From NCBI GenBank assembly GCA_014584295.1, contig JACTNC010000016.1:62001-126000 (forward strand): DNA of 64,000 nucleotides. Reading direction: 5' to 3'. Shown piece by piece: positions 9,005-18,234 of the stretch. Every line of letters begins with the position of its first letter. Position 1 is the stretch's first letter. A program made the translations under genes and the position numbers. The notes below the pieces were generated by a model. It searched no databases. It saw only the letters and a program-made list of their open reading frames with translations, and was not told where the DNA came from. This DNA is from Verrucomicrobiota bacterium. Its GTDB lineage: Bacteria > Verrucomicrobiota > Verrucomicrobiia > Opitutales > Opitutaceae.

Positions 9005-11533
9005 TCAGGTCGCAACCCCCGTATCCGCGGCGGGCTGCGTGGGTTCCTTTTGTTTGAATTCGAGCTTCTCGCCATTGCGCACGACCAGAACGGTTTCGCC
9101 GTCCTTGACATCGCCGCGAAGCAGCGATTCCGCGAGGGGATCCTCAAGGTAGTGTTCGACTGCCCGGCGCAGCGGACGCGCGCCGTACTTTTCGTCATAG
9201 CCCTTCTCAATGAGCAGCGCCTTCGCCTCGTCGCTGAACTCAAGCACGATCTTCCGCTCGACCAGGCGCTTTGCGAACTTCACCAGCTCGATGTCCACAA
9301 TCTTGATCAGGTCACTCTTGTCCAGCGGACGGAAGAAGATGATGTCCGAGATACGATTCAGGAACTCGGGCTTGAAGATGCGCTTGGCCTCCTCGAGCAC
9401 CTTTTCCCTCATGCGTTCATGATCGGAGAAGCTTCCCGAAGCGGCGCCAAAGCCCATCGTCGTCTGACGCTGCAGAAGGGCCGCGCCGACATTCGAGGTC
9501 ATGATGATGATCGTGTTCCGGAAATCCACCGTGCGACCCAGCGAATCCGTCAGGCGGCCGTCCTCGAGGATCTGAAGCAGGAGTTGAAGAACATCCGGAT
9601 GAGCCTTCTCAACCTCGTCGAACAGGATGACCGAGTAGGGGCGGCGACGGACGGCCTCAGTGAGCTGGCCGCCCTCCTCGTAGCCGACATAGCCCGGAGG
9701 TGAACCGATCAGCCTCGAAACCGCGAACTTCTCCATGTACTCGCTCATGTCGATCTGGATGAGCGCGTCCTGATTTCCGAACATCTGCGAGGCGAGCTGC
9801 TTTGCGGTCTCCGTCTTGCCGACGCCCGTTGGTCCGACAAACATGAACGAGCCGATCGGCCTGCGCGGGTCCTTGAGATCCGCCCGCGAACGCCGCAATG
9901 CCCGGGCAATCGCCACCGCGGCGGCCTCCTGGCCGACCACCACTTTGCGAATCTCGTCCTCGAGACCGAGCAGCCTCTCGCTTTCCTTCTTTTCCATGCG
10001 CGAGAGAGGAATGCCGGTCCAGTCGGCGACGACCTGCATCATGAGGTCCTCGTCAATCTCCACGCGCTTCTCTTCACGCGCTTTTTTCCACTCCTCGGTG
10101 ATCTGCTCCTGCTTGAGGCGGAGCTGCTTCTCCTGGTCGCGGAATTTGGCGGCCTCCTCAAAATGCTGCGCCGCGATGGCCTGCTCCTTCTTCGCGCAAA
10201 CCTCTTCGATCTGCTTCGTCATGTCCTCGACATCAGGCGGACGCGTGAGCGCGCCTATGCGTGCACGCGCACCGGCTTCGTCCATGACATCAATGGCCTT
10301 GTCGGGCAGGAAGCGGCCCGTGATGTAGCGATCGGAGAGTTTTGTGGCGGTTTCGAGCGACTTGTCGCTGAAGATCGCCTTGTGGTGATCCTCGTACTTT
10401 CCGCGGATGCCTTTGAGGATCGTGATCGTGTCCTCGACCGAGGGTGGCTCAACCTTGACGGATTGGAAACGGCGATCCAGCGCGGAATCCTTTTCTATGT
10501 ACTTGCGGTATTCGTTGAGCGTCGTTGCACCGATGCACTGCAATTCTCCGCGCGAAAGCGCCGGCTTGAAGATATTGGAGGCATCCATCGCACCCTCAGC
10601 GGCGCCGGCACCCACGATGGTGTGCATCTCATCGATGAAAAGGATGACGTTCTTGGCGCGCCGGATCTCGTCCATCACGGCCTTGATCCGCTCCTCGAAC
10701 TGACCACGGTACTTGGTGCCCGCCACCATCAGCGCGAGATCGAGCGTGATGACCTTCTTGTCGAAGAGAATCTCAGGGACGATGCCGTTGGCGATCTCCT
10801 GGGCGAGCCCCTCGACAATGGCGGTCTTGCCAACCCCGGCTTCGCCGATGAGCACGGGATTGTTCTTCGTGCGGCGGCAAAGGATCTGGATGACCCGGCG
10901 GATCTCGTTCTTGCGGCCGACAACGGGGTCAAGCTCGCCCTTCCGGGCGAGCTCCGTGAGATCACGGCCAAAGGCCTTGAGCGCCGGAGTCTTGACGTCC
11001 TTCTTGCCGTCCTCACCGCCTCCCCCGCGAGGTGACGGCGCAGCGGCTTCCTCTCCGGCAGGCGGATTGTCCGAGGAGCCCGAGAACTGGGGATCCAGTT
11101 CTCGCAGGATTTCATTGCGCGTCCGCTCGATGTCGACGTCGAGCGACTTCAACACTCGCGCCGCAACTCCCTCACCTTCACGGAGCAGACCAAGCAGGAT
11201 ATGCTCGGTGCCGACGTAGGAGTGGTTCAGTGCCTTGGCCTCCTTGCCTGCCAGTGCAAGCACCTTCTTGACGCGGGGCGTATAGGGAATGCTGCCCTGG
11301 GTCTTGGTTTCGGTGCCGGTACCGACCTGCTTTTCGACCGCATTGCGCACGGTTTCAAGGTCGAGCCCCATCTTCTGGAGAACGGACACAGCCACACCCT
11401 GGCCGAGCTTGATCAAGCCAAGCAATATGTGCTCCGTACCGACGTAATTGTGATGGAAGCGATCGGCCTCCTTGCGAGCCAGTGCCAGCACCTGCTGGGC
11501 ACGCGGCGTGAAGTTGTTCATCGGTTCAGACAT
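9005..11533 (-). CDS. clpC: ATP-dependent Clp protease ATP-binding subunit ClpC
   Basis: Hsp100 unfoldase that feeds substrates to ClpP. The 842 residues contain a double Clp_N domain (about 5-145; two [10 protein letters not shown] repeats), a first AAA+ module with Walker A GEAGVGKT (230-237) and FIDE (to 302), a middle region with a UVR-like segment (about 445-475; [13 protein letters not shown]), and a second AAA+ module with Walker A GPTGVGKT (567-574). In the second module an MGF tripeptide in TTMGFGAAS sits where ClpC and ClpA carry the ClpP-docking loop. The glycine-rich linker after the N domain (about 168-175) is notable but not unusual. It is the last gene of the mcsA-mcsB-clpC set and ends at a strong terminator. 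In Firmicutes McsB and McsA act as adaptors for ClpC, which recognises phosphoarginine through its N domain; the gene order suggests the same here. No clpP is in the window. Confidence 0.97.
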   Translation of the reverse strand: MSEPMNNFTPRAQQVLALARKEADRFHHNYVGTEHILLGLIKLGQGVAVSVLQKMGLDLETVRNAVEKQVGTGTETKTQGSIPYTPRVKKVLALAGKEAKALNHSYVGTEHILLGLLREGEGVAARVLKSLDVDIERTRNEILRELDPQFSGSSDNPPAGEEAAAPSPRGGGGEDGKKDVKTPALKAFGRDLTELARKGELDPVVGRKNEIRRVIQILCRRTKNNPVLIGEAGVGKTAIVEGLAQEIANGIVPEILFDKKVITLDLALMVAGTKYRGQFEERIKAVMDEIRRAKNVILFIDEMHTIVGAGAAEGAMDASNIFKPALSRGELQCIGATTLNEYRKYIEKDSALDRRFQSVKVEPPSVEDTITILKGIRGKYEDHHKAIFSDKSLETATKLSDRYITGRFLPDKAIDVMDEAGARARIGALTRPPDVEDMTKQIEEVCAKKEQAIAAQHFEEAAKFRDQEKQLRLKQEQITEEWKKAREEKRVEIDEDLMMQVVADWTGIPLSRMEKKESERLLGLEDEIRKVVVGQEAAAVAIARALRRSRADLKDPRRPIGSFMFVGPTGVGKTETAKQLASQMFGNQDALIQIDMSEYMEKFAVSRLIGSPPGYVGYEEGGQLTEAVRRRPYSVILFDEVEKAHPDVLQLLLQILEDGRLTDSLGRTVDFRNTIIIMTSNVGAALLQRQTTMGFGAASGSFSDHERMREKVLEEAKRIFKPEFLNRISDIIFFRPLDKSDLIKIVDIELVKFAKRLVERKIVLEFSDEAKALLIEKGYDEKYGARPLRRAVEHYLEDPLAESLLRGDVKDGETVLVVRNGEKLEFKQKEPTQPAADTGVAT

Positions 11534-11560
11534 GGCGTTTAAAGTTTCTTGTGGCTGACA

Positions 11561-12649
11561 TTAGTTCTTGCCGTTTGGCGCAAAGCTCGGGGCGGGAAAC
11601 TTTGCGAACTCTTCGCGGAGCCTCGTGGCTCGGGAGCAGTCACGTTCGCCCGCCTCAAGCCCATGCTTGATGGCATGCTGGATGTGGCCGGGTTGCGCCT
11701 CAATGAAGAGCCTGTCGATCACCGCACGGGTCTCCTCGGGAAAAACCTGCAGGTCGACGCCGAGGCGCAGCAGGGAGAGCAGGTTCATGGCCTCCGCCGA
11801 ATTGACGACATGCGCATTCTGCAGGATGCCATAGGCGCGCCCAATCTTGTCGTACAGTTTGCCGGCATCCGCCTCAATGAGCTTCTGGCGACCGTTGAGT
11901 TCATGCTCGATGATCGACTGCAGTACGCTTTGCAGGCGCTTGATGATGTCCTCCTCGGCCTCCCCGAGTGTCGTCTGGTTGGAAATCTGGAAGATGCTGC
12001 CCGAGGCGTCGGAACCCTCGCCAAAAAGTCCGCGCACAACCATGCCGAGCTGATTGACCGCACGGACGACCTTTTCCATCTGGCCGGAAATCACCAGCGC
12101 GGGAAGGTGCATCATCGCAGAGGCACGCATGCCCGTGCCGAGATTGGTCGGGCAGGCAGTCAGGTAGCCCCACTGCGGGGAAAAAGCGTAATCGAGCTTC
12201 TCCTCAAGCGCACTGTCGAGGTCGTTGATGGCCGTCCATGCCTTCTTCAGTTGAAACCCGGAACGGAGCACCTGGATGCGCAGATGGTCCTCCTCGTTGA
12301 TCATGACGGATATCGTCTGGTCCTTGTTGATGACCACGCCCGATCCCGCCTTCGATCCGCTAAGCTCGCGGGAAATGAGATGGCGCTCCACGAGCACCTG
12401 CTTTTGCAGGTCGTCCATATCGACGACACCAACGCTGAGGCTGCGCTTCATCTGCGACACACCTGTCACAGCGCTGCGGCAGGCGGTCAGGACCTCCTCG
12501 CGCTGATCGGCGTCGGCCCAGCCCGGAAACGCACGGCCGGCGAGGTTTCGCGCAAGGCGTATCCGCGTCATCAATACGATCGCGCACTTGCTGCCGCCCA
12601 CGGAGTTCGTGAGTTCGGAAGGCGTGTCGATCAGCGATTCGATCGTCAT
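11561..12649 (-). CDS. mcsB: Protein-arginine kinase McsB
   Basis: Phosphagen-kinase-fold enzyme that phosphorylates arginine side chains on proteins and marks them for ClpCP. The 362 residues match the usual length. Key features are intact: TRIRLARNL (28-36), the substrate-contact NEEDH (118-122), the active-site cysteine C166 in CPTNLGTGMR, and an RDxxRA motif as RDCSRA (336-341), which in Gram-positive McsB forms the regulatory phosphoarginine pocket. The ATG at 12649 lies five bases past the last base of the mcsA stop, so the pair are probably co-translated; the open frame further upstream overlaps mcsA and is less likely to be used. clpC follows after 27 bases. No ctsR repressor or YwlE-type phosphatase is visible nearby. 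Confidence 0.95.
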   Translation of the reverse strand: MTIESLIDTPSELTNSVGGSKCAIVLMTRIRLARNLAGRAFPGWADADQREEVLTACRSAVTGVSQMKRSLSVGVVDMDDLQKQVLVERHLISRELSGSKAGSGVVINKDQTISVMINEEDHLRIQVLRSGFQLKKAWTAINDLDSALEEKLDYAFSPQWGYLTACPTNLGTGMRASAMMHLPALVISGQMEKVVRAVNQLGMVVRGLFGEGSDASGSIFQISNQTTLGEAEEDIIKRLQSVLQSIIEHELNGRQKLIEADAGKLYDKIGRAYGILQNAHVVNSAEAMNLLSLLRLGVDLQVFPEETRAVIDRLFIEAQPGHIQHAIKHGLEAGERDCSRATRLREEFAKFPAPSFAPNGKN

Positions 12650-12653
12650 GGCA

Positions 12654-13169
12654 CTAGCGCCCTGGCGCCGGCTTGGGATCAAAGGCTTGTTTGACTTGGA
12701 GGATTTCATCGCGGAATCGGGCGGCGTCTTCGTAACGCTCGGATTTGACGGCTTCGTCGAGGTCGACTTCGAGTTTTGTCAGCTTCTCATAGAGGGACTT
12801 CCTGGCCAGTGCGCGCTGGGGCACCTTGCCGGTATGTGAGGTGCCCTTGTGCATGGAGCCCAACATCGGCTCAATCATCGGAGAAAAGGTTTGGTAGCAT
12901 TGGGGACAGCCGAATCGCCCATGCTTCTTGAAATCCGCCTGGGTAAACCCGCACTGTTCGCATCGCACCCCCGACGGCATGGCCGGTTCGGTGTTGAGCG
13001 ATGCCTTCATCAGGAGGTCGGCCAGCGAGAAGCCACTGGGATCCGTTACTCCCTTCGCCTGGGCGCACTCCTCGCACAAATCCACCTTATGCACCTTGTT
13101 ATTAACGATTTGCGTAAGGTGAACAGTGGCAGACTTGGTGCAGAAGTCACATTTAAGCGGACTGGGCAT
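12654..13169 (-). CDS. mcsA: McsA-type zinc-binding activator of McsB
   Basis: Zinc-binding partner that activates the arginine kinase McsB and helps deliver substrates to ClpC. The 171-residue product has two pairs of CxxC motifs (C7/C10 with C32/C35, and C70/C73 with C88/C91), each set able to bind one zinc. These are followed by the family's HKGTSHTGKVP stretch (107-117) and a C-terminal UVR domain (about 125-160, YEDAARFRDEI). The start at 13169 gives MPSPLKCDFC, in line with other McsA proteins that open with the first zinc pair; an in-frame ATG at 13187 would add six residues. It is the first gene of the mcsA-mcsB-clpC set, with mcsB starting four bases after its stop. A -10/-35-like pair directly upstream would make the mRNA almost leaderless. 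Confidence 0.9.
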   Translation of the reverse strand: MPSPLKCDFCTKSATVHLTQIVNNKVHKVDLCEECAQAKGVTDPSGFSLADLLMKASLNTEPAMPSGVRCEQCGFTQADFKKHGRFGCPQCYQTFSPMIEPMLGSMHKGTSHTGKVPQRALARKSLYEKLTKLEVDLDEAVKSERYEDAARFRDEILQVKQAFDPKPAPGR

Positions 13170-13175
13170 GGGACA

Positions 13176-13203
13176 ATGATACCACACGTGCCGGAAATAT
13201 CGA
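13176..13203 (-). promoter_or_regulatory. Candidate promoter of the mcsA-mcsB-clpC operon
   Basis: On the minus strand TCGATA (13203-13198) and TATCAT (13181-13176) are separated by 16 bases, four and five matches respectively to the sigma-70 consensus. Transcription would begin at or next to the mcsA ATG at 13169, giving a leaderless or near-leaderless message. No CtsR-type heptad repeat is seen. Confidence 0.3.
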
Positions 13204-13417
13204 CACGGCAGGGATAAAATTGGAACTCAGGACGGACATTTCGCTGACTTGCTTTGCAAACAACGTGCCAGCCGGACTCACAGAGGCAAGTGCGGGGAAT
13301 GGGGCTATCTCGACCTCCCCACCCCCACCAAAGACGGGACCAAACGGCACACCAATGCGCCAACTCGCGCCGCCAACGGCGCCTTTCGTCAATTCGTGCT
13401 TCTGTCGGTACCTCGAA

Positions 13418-14284
13418 TTACAGTTGGGTTCCATCCGTCAAGACCGCCTTGCGAAAGGCCTCCAGCACTCGCCCGAAAACCGGGCCCGGTTTACCACTGC
13501 CGATCTGACGTCCGTCCAGCTTAACCACAGGGATTACCTCAGCTCCGGTGCCCGTGAGGAACACCTCGTCGGCATTCCAGACGTCATAGCGGGTGAGATC
13601 ATGCTCCTCGATCGCAATGTCCAATCGTCCGGCGATATCAAATACGGCGTCACGCGTGATACCCTTGAGAGCTCCCTGCTGGGCCGCGGGCGTGAAAATC
13701 CGCCCTTTGTGAACAATGAAAATATTGTCACCCGTGCACTCGGCAACGAAGCCCTGGTCGTTCAGCATGATCGCTTCCAGTGCGCCAAACTGCCGGGCCT
13801 CGATCTTTGCGAGGATATTGTTGAGGTAGTTGAGCGACTTGATTGCCGGACTCAGCGCCGCGGGATTCATCCTGCGCGTCGGCACGGTCACAATTTCGAG
13901 ACCCTCTGAGTAATACTTCGCCGGATACAAGGCGATCTTGTCGGCGATGATAAAGATCGACGGCTTCCTGCACAGCCAAGGAGAAAGCCCAAGATCGCCC
14001 ACCCCTCTTGTAACCACAAGTCGGATATAGGCATCCGTAAGATTGTTGGCGCGGCAGGTTTCGCAGACCGCATCGCTCAACTCTTTTCGGGACCACGGCA
14101 GTTCAAGCAGGATTGCTTTGGCAGAATATTCGAGTCGCTCCAGGTGTTCCTCCAAGCGAAAGACATTTCCACCATACAGACGAATGCCTTCAAAGACACC
14201 ATCGCCGTAAAGCAGACCATGATCGAACACCGAAATTTTCGCCTCCGCCGCATCCACCAAGGCACCATCGAGAAAAATCTTCAT
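13418..14284 (-). CDS. ilvE: Branched-chain amino acid aminotransferase-like class IV aminotransferase
   Basis: PLP-dependent fold type IV aminotransferase, most likely interconverting branched-chain amino acids and their 2-oxo acids; a D-amino-acid aminotransferase or aminodeoxychorismate lyase specificity cannot be fully excluded. The 288 residues show SVFDHGLLYGDGVFEGIR near residues 20-37, the PLP-lysine region in SPAIKSLNYLNNILAK (about 155-170), the ML-NDQGFVAECTGDNIF block, and GITRDAV. The ATG at 14284 yields MKIFLDGALV, the normal start of the family; the frame is open further upstream but gives a poor N-terminus. The gene lies upstream of mcsA in the same direction with a 248-base gap, so it is probably a separate unit. 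Confidence 0.87.
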   Translation of the reverse strand: MKIFLDGALVDAAEAKISVFDHGLLYGDGVFEGIRLYGGNVFRLEEHLERLEYSAKAILLELPWSRKELSDAVCETCRANNLTDAYIRLVVTRGVGDLGLSPWLCRKPSIFIIADKIALYPAKYYSEGLEIVTVPTRRMNPAALSPAIKSLNYLNNILAKIEARQFGALEAIMLNDQGFVAECTGDNIFIVHKGRIFTPAAQQGALKGITRDAVFDIAGRLDIAIEEHDLTRYDVWNADEVFLTGTGAEVIPVVKLDGRQIGSGKPGPVFGRVLEAFRKAVLTDGTQL

Positions 14285-14388
14285 TCCGTGGCACGGTAAA
14301 AAGCCCTTGGGCGCTTTGTCCAGCTTCACGCGAAAATCTCAGAATTCGATTGCTATCGCCATTGCGCTGCGATTTTCATGCATGCGCT

Positions 14389-15141
14389 ATGCAAATATCA
14401 TACAAAATAAGAACCAATGCCTTCACACTCATTGAGCTCCTGACGGTCATTGCAATCATTGGCATCCTCTCTGCCATCATTATCCCAACCATCGGGAAGG
14501 TTCGCGAAACGGCCCAACGTGCCGTCGACGCCAGCAACCTCCGGGAAGTCGGCAAGGCAGCGCTTCTCTACGCAAGCGATCACAACGATCGTCTGCCGGA
14601 CCCTAACATGCTGCCTGCTCCGAGCATCTCAGCACCCAACAAGTACTTCGTTTGGCTGGGTCTTCTTGCACGGTACGGGGGAATCAATGAAGCCAGCCTG
14701 CTTTTTTCAAAGAACGACGGCCTGTTTGATGGATACGTTCCCCCGGGCATCCTCAACCCAGCCGATCCCACGAAAAATACCCTGCATCCCGATCTTCTCG
14801 CCCGCATTCCCAGTATCAACTTTGTCGGCGGGCTCAAGGTCACAGATCCCTCCACCACCCCACTCGCATTCACTCGAGGCCTGACTGTCGCCGGAACCTG
14901 GAATGGCATCGGTGCGACGGCAAATCTAGGCGTCTATGGTGACGGCGGAGGGCACATCCTCTTCCTTGGAAACAACGTGCAGTATTTCAAAAGCATTGAG
15001 AACAAGCTTGTCGGAACCGAGGGAACGCTGACCTCCGACCTTCGCGCCACAATCAAAGCGGGTGGTACACGACGGATCTATGGTCTCGATTCCGGCAACA
15101 ACGTTGCCGCTGAGGATGGTGTGGTCGGCACAGGGCTCTGA
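14389..15141 (+). CDS. Type II secretion/prepilin-like protein with N-terminal methylation motif
   Basis: Pseudopilin-like secreted or surface protein. The 250-residue product has a short positively charged leader, then A11-F12-TLIE16, a long hydrophobic helix (LLTVIAIIGILSAIIIPTI) and KVRETAQRAVDASNLREVGKA. This is the typical class III prepilin N-terminus with the conserved glutamate at mature position 5, although the residue before the cleavage site is alanine rather than the usual glycine. The rest looks like the globular region of the many pseudopilins found in Verrucomicrobiota and Planctomycetota, with a YGDGGGHILFLGNNVQYF segment near residues 184-201 that resembles their 'DG..H...F.DGHV' ending. 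No pilus or secretion genes are adjacent, so the machinery is elsewhere. The exact role is unknown. Confidence 0.82.
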   Translation: MQISYKIRTNAFTLIELLTVIAIIGILSAIIIPTIGKVRETAQRAVDASNLREVGKAALLYASDHNDRLPDPNMLPAPSISAPNKYFVWLGLLARYGGINEASLLFSKNDGLFDGYVPPGILNPADPTKNTLHPDLLARIPSINFVGGLKVTDPSTTPLAFTRGLTVAGTWNGIGATANLGVYGDGGGHILFLGNNVQYFKSIENKLVGTEGTLTSDLRATIKAGGTRRIYGLDSGNNVAAEDGVVGTGL

Positions 15142-15301
15142 GGGAAGGACGGCCCTCGACAAGCGTCACATCCATGGGAATTGATCAACCCGGCTTCGGC
15201 CCCAACGGAAGGACGCCGCCCCAACTCTGCCGGGACTTCGCGGGAACGTTTGCGTTTTGACCGATTTCGTGTCCTCAAAGCCATCTTCCCTACCGGTCAT
15301 C

Positions 15302-17038
15302 ATGTCCGTTCTTCCCAGCCCTTCTTCCTCAAGTTCTCCCTCACCAACCTATGTCATCGGTCACCGAAATCCGGATGCCGACGCCATCTGTTCGGCCATC
15401 GCCTATGCTGCATTCAAGGAGGCTAAGGGGGAAACAGGCTTTCTCGCGGCGCGGTGCGGAAACTCAAATGCACGGATCGACGCCATCCTGAAACGCTTCA
15501 ACCAGCCCCTTCCACTCTATGTAAGCGATGTCACTCCCCGGGTGCGCGACATCATGGTAAGCGAGGTTGTGTCGGTCGCCGAAAACGCAACGTGCGCCGA
15601 GGCGCTCGACCTCATTGACCGTCACGACGTTCGCCTGCTGCCCGTCACGACGGCAGATCGCCGCGTCATTGGCACCATAACCATTTTTCAGCTCGGTGGA
15701 TTCTTCACGCCACGCGTCAAGGAAGCCCGCGAGATGCGCAAGGTCCGCACAAGCCTCAACAACCTCACGAGGGCTCTCGGCGCCCGGGTGATCCACTCCG
15801 TCAAGCCTGACGAATGCGAGGAAATGTTTATCCGCGTCGGTGCAATGGACGTGCGCTCATTCTGGAAAGTCGCCCAGGACGAAGGCATACCCGCGACCCA
15901 GTCGATCATCATTGTTGGTGATCGCTGGGACATCCAGCAGCGATCGCTCCAAATCGGAGTCCGCGCCATCGTCGTCACCGGCAATCTCGGCGTTGACGAT
16001 GAGATCATCGCCCAGGCCAAGGCCCGCGGCGTGTCTGTTCTTGTAAGTCCGCATGACTCCGCCAACACCGCCTGGGTGATCCGCACCGCCTCTACGATCG
16101 ACAATCTGGTCGACCGAAAATACGTCTCGGTGACGGCCGACACACGCCTCGTCGACCTTCGGCGCAAGTTCACTTCCTCCAGCACGGGCGCCTTCATGGT
16201 GCTCAATGACGAGGCCAAGCTTCAGGGCATTCTGACCCGGACAGACATCCTCAAGCCGGTACGCACCCGTCTTGTCCTCGTCGACCACAATGAACTGACC
16301 CAGGCCGTGCCCGGCGCAGGCGAGGTCACGATCACCGAAATCATCGATCACCACCGCCTCGGGTCGTTGAACACTCAGCAGCCAATCCTCTTCCTCAACG
16401 AACCGGTTGGCTCGACATGCACCATCGTGGCAGACCTCTTTAGGCGCGAAGGACTGATGCCGTCAGCCTCGATAGCAGGTGTGATGATGGGCGGCATCAT
16501 CGCCGACACCCTTCATCTGAACTCACCGACCGCCACGGAAAAGGACGCCTCCATCCTCGCCTGGCTCGGCAAGATCGCAGGCGTAAATTCCAGCGCGCTG
16601 GCTGATTCCATTTTCAGCTCCGGTTCGGTCATTCTCGCCAACACCCCGGATGTCGTGATCCGATCCGATTTCAAGATCTACGACGAGCGCGACATACGCT
16701 TCTCCGTTTCCCAGGTCGAGGAACTCGGATTCGGCAATTTCTGGAATCACGCCCGGGAAATCATCGATGCGCTGGGCAAGGTTCAACGCGACGAGTCCCT
16801 CCTTTTTGCCGCACTTCTGGTCACCGACATCAATACCCAGAACTCCCTCCTGCTCGTGAAAGGCGATGCGGATTTCATTTCTCGCATCAGCTATCCGCAT
16901 GTCGAAAAGGACGAGATTTTCGATCTCCCTGGAATCGTCAGTCGCAAGAAGCAGCTCATTCCCTACCTCTCGGGAATCCTTCGGGAAATGCAGGGTGGCG
17001 GTGCGGCGACCGAACCCGCACACGGTTCTCAAGGGTAG
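15302..17038 (+). CDS. CBS-DRTGG-containing manganese-dependent (family II) inorganic pyrophosphatase
   Basis: Hydrolyses pyrophosphate to two phosphates in the cytoplasm. It is a DHH phosphoesterase: GHRNPDADAICSA (20-32) supplies metal ligands H21, D25 and D27, DHH lies at 349-351, and the C-terminal DHHA2 domain carries the SRKKQ signature at 547-551. Between the first motif and the DHH motif is an insert of CBS domain (IMVSEVVSVAENATCAEAL), DRTGG-like domain and second CBS domain (TGAFMVLNDEAKLQGILTRTDIL), which explains the 578-residue length against about 310 for the plain enzyme. In characterised clostridial relatives these domains bind adenine nucleotides and make the enzyme AMP-inhibited, so nucleotide control is likely here. 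The ATG at 15302 was chosen over a TTG at 15257. The serine/proline-rich first 16 residues are poorly conserved. Confidence 0.92.
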   Translation: MSVLPSPSSSSSPSPTYVIGHRNPDADAICSAIAYAAFKEAKGETGFLAARCGNSNARIDAILKRFNQPLPLYVSDVTPRVRDIMVSEVVSVAENATCAEALDLIDRHDVRLLPVTTADRRVIGTITIFQLGGFFTPRVKEAREMRKVRTSLNNLTRALGARVIHSVKPDECEEMFIRVGAMDVRSFWKVAQDEGIPATQSIIIVGDRWDIQQRSLQIGVRAIVVTGNLGVDDEIIAQAKARGVSVLVSPHDSANTAWVIRTASTIDNLVDRKYVSVTADTRLVDLRRKFTSSSTGAFMVLNDEAKLQGILTRTDILKPVRTRLVLVDHNELTQAVPGAGEVTITEIIDHHRLGSLNTQQPILFLNEPVGSTCTIVADLFRREGLMPSASIAGVMMGGIIADTLHLNSPTATEKDASILAWLGKIAGVNSSALADSIFSSGSVILANTPDVVIRSDFKIYDERDIRFSVSQVEELGFGNFWNHAREIIDALGKVQRDESLLFAALLVTDINTQNSLLLVKGDADFISRISYPHVEKDEIFDLPGIVSRKKQLIPYLSGILREMQGGGAATEPAHGSQG

Positions 17039-17081
17039 CGGACGGGTGCGTGCAACGGTCCGAAGTGAACCGCCGGCTAGC

Positions 17082-18089
17082 TCAGTTCTTTCTTGCCTTC
17101 TTACCCTGCGAATTCTTCTGCGCGGGCTTTGCCTTCATGCTGCTCGGATCGACTTCCGTCACCGGTACTGCCGTCGTGACCAGATAGTCTACCACGGTGG
17201 ACTCGCCGATTTTCACGTCAGGCGTAAACTTGTCCGTTGCGCGCACTGCGACCGGCTTGGGCGTCTCACGGCCAATATTCGGAGCCGCCAGCGCAAGCAT
17301 GACCGGAAGTGTCTCGGGCAGCGACAATCCGATTGAGGGGCAGCTGATCTTGGTCGTCCAAAGCAGCATCTTTTCCTTCTTCATCGCGGCTTGGAAATCA
17401 TAGGCCGCAATTGCGATTACGTAGAGATCCTCTGTCGACAAGTCCTCGATGAGCTCCTGGTCTGCATTGCGAAACAGAACACCCTGCATCATGATGTCGT
17501 CCATGAGCGGGTCCGGCTCCTTCGAGACGAGTCCCAGTTTGTAGGCGCCCATGAAACGCAGAAGCTGGCGACGGTTGATCTGCCTGCCCTCAACGTCGTC
17601 AGGATTGCTCATCGAATACATCCTGTCCGTGTTCATGGTCCCCCAGGTCCAAAGCAGCATCAGCTGGGCCGGATGCTGATCGCTCGCGGGAAGATACCCC
17701 TGCTTGGCCAGAACCGCAGCCATCGCCTTGTACACGGTTTCCTTGGGCGGCTCTTTAATTCCTCCCACTATCCCGCCAAAGTCGCGAAAGCCCGCGCTCA
17801 CCGCCATGTAGTACATGGGGTTTGTCACGGATACCGGTCGGCGCAGCAATCCCGCAGGCGTCGTATCCGTCACGGTTATCACCTGGATGTCATGCTTCGG
17901 CAGGAGCCAATCGAGAATGCCTGCCGACGCTGGGATGGCAAACACGGCAACTCCCGCAAGCATTGCCGTAAGATACCATGACCGGAATCGATTCGGGTTT
18001 TGATCTCCGTAGCCGAATGCCGTCCGCGTTGACACCCGCGCAGCGTTCAGAGGCGGCATCAAACTCCATAAACGGTACAACACGTTCAT
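17082..18089 (-). CDS. Hypothetical exported protein
   Basis: I do not recognise this 335-residue protein. Near residues 37-57 it has a hydrophobic segment, RSWYLTAMLAGVAVFAIPASAG, that looks like a signal peptide or membrane anchor preceded by an unusually long N-terminal part; the true start may therefore be later than 18089, for example the in-frame ATG at 18059. The mature part contains PKHDIQVITVTDTTPAG, MYYMAVSAGFRDFGGIVGG and a segment LSTEDLYVIAIAAYDFQAA, and ends in a lysine-rich tail (KAKPAQKNSQGKKARKN). No catalytic motif stands out. It is convergent with the pyrophosphatase gene (43-base gap) and lies downstream of glgC in the same direction. Similar proteins occur, to my knowledge, only in related Verrucomicrobiota, but I cannot confirm this. 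Confidence 0.6.
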   Translation of the reverse strand: MNVLYRLWSLMPPLNAARVSTRTAFGYGDQNPNRFRSWYLTAMLAGVAVFAIPASAGILDWLLPKHDIQVITVTDTTPAGLLRRPVSVTNPMYYMAVSAGFRDFGGIVGGIKEPPKETVYKAMAAVLAKQGYLPASDQHPAQLMLLWTWGTMNTDRMYSMSNPDDVEGRQINRRQLLRFMGAYKLGLVSKEPDPLMDDIMMQGVLFRNADQELIEDLSTEDLYVIAIAAYDFQAAMKKEKMLLWTTKISCPSIGLSLPETLPVMLALAAPNIGRETPKPVAVRATDKFTPDVKIGESTVVDYLVTTAVPVTEVDPSSMKAKPAQKNSQGKKARKN

Positions 18090-18234
18090 CGGACCTCATG
18101 ACGTTGCCCAACGGCATGAGGTTACTGCCGGACATCCCGCAGGCAGCCGCGTCCGTCAGCTGGCCAGGACAGATCCTGCAATTGTCCCCTGCCGGCTGCG
18201 ATGGGGAGGTGCTCCGATGCTGGCCTTGTACGGA

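Noticed and set aside
8795..9703. A 302-codon open frame across the clpC 3' end and the terminator
   Set aside because: It would cross a strong terminator and is antisense to clpC; no family resemblance.
11549..12694. A long open frame of 381 codons on the plus strand across mcsB
   Set aside because: Its product resembles no protein, and the minus-strand mcsB has complete family motifs; it is a by-product of GC-rich codon use.
13361..13385. GC-rich hairpin after ilvE as a terminator
   Set aside because: On the minus strand the 6-bp stem GCGCCG/CGGCGC is not followed by a U-tract.
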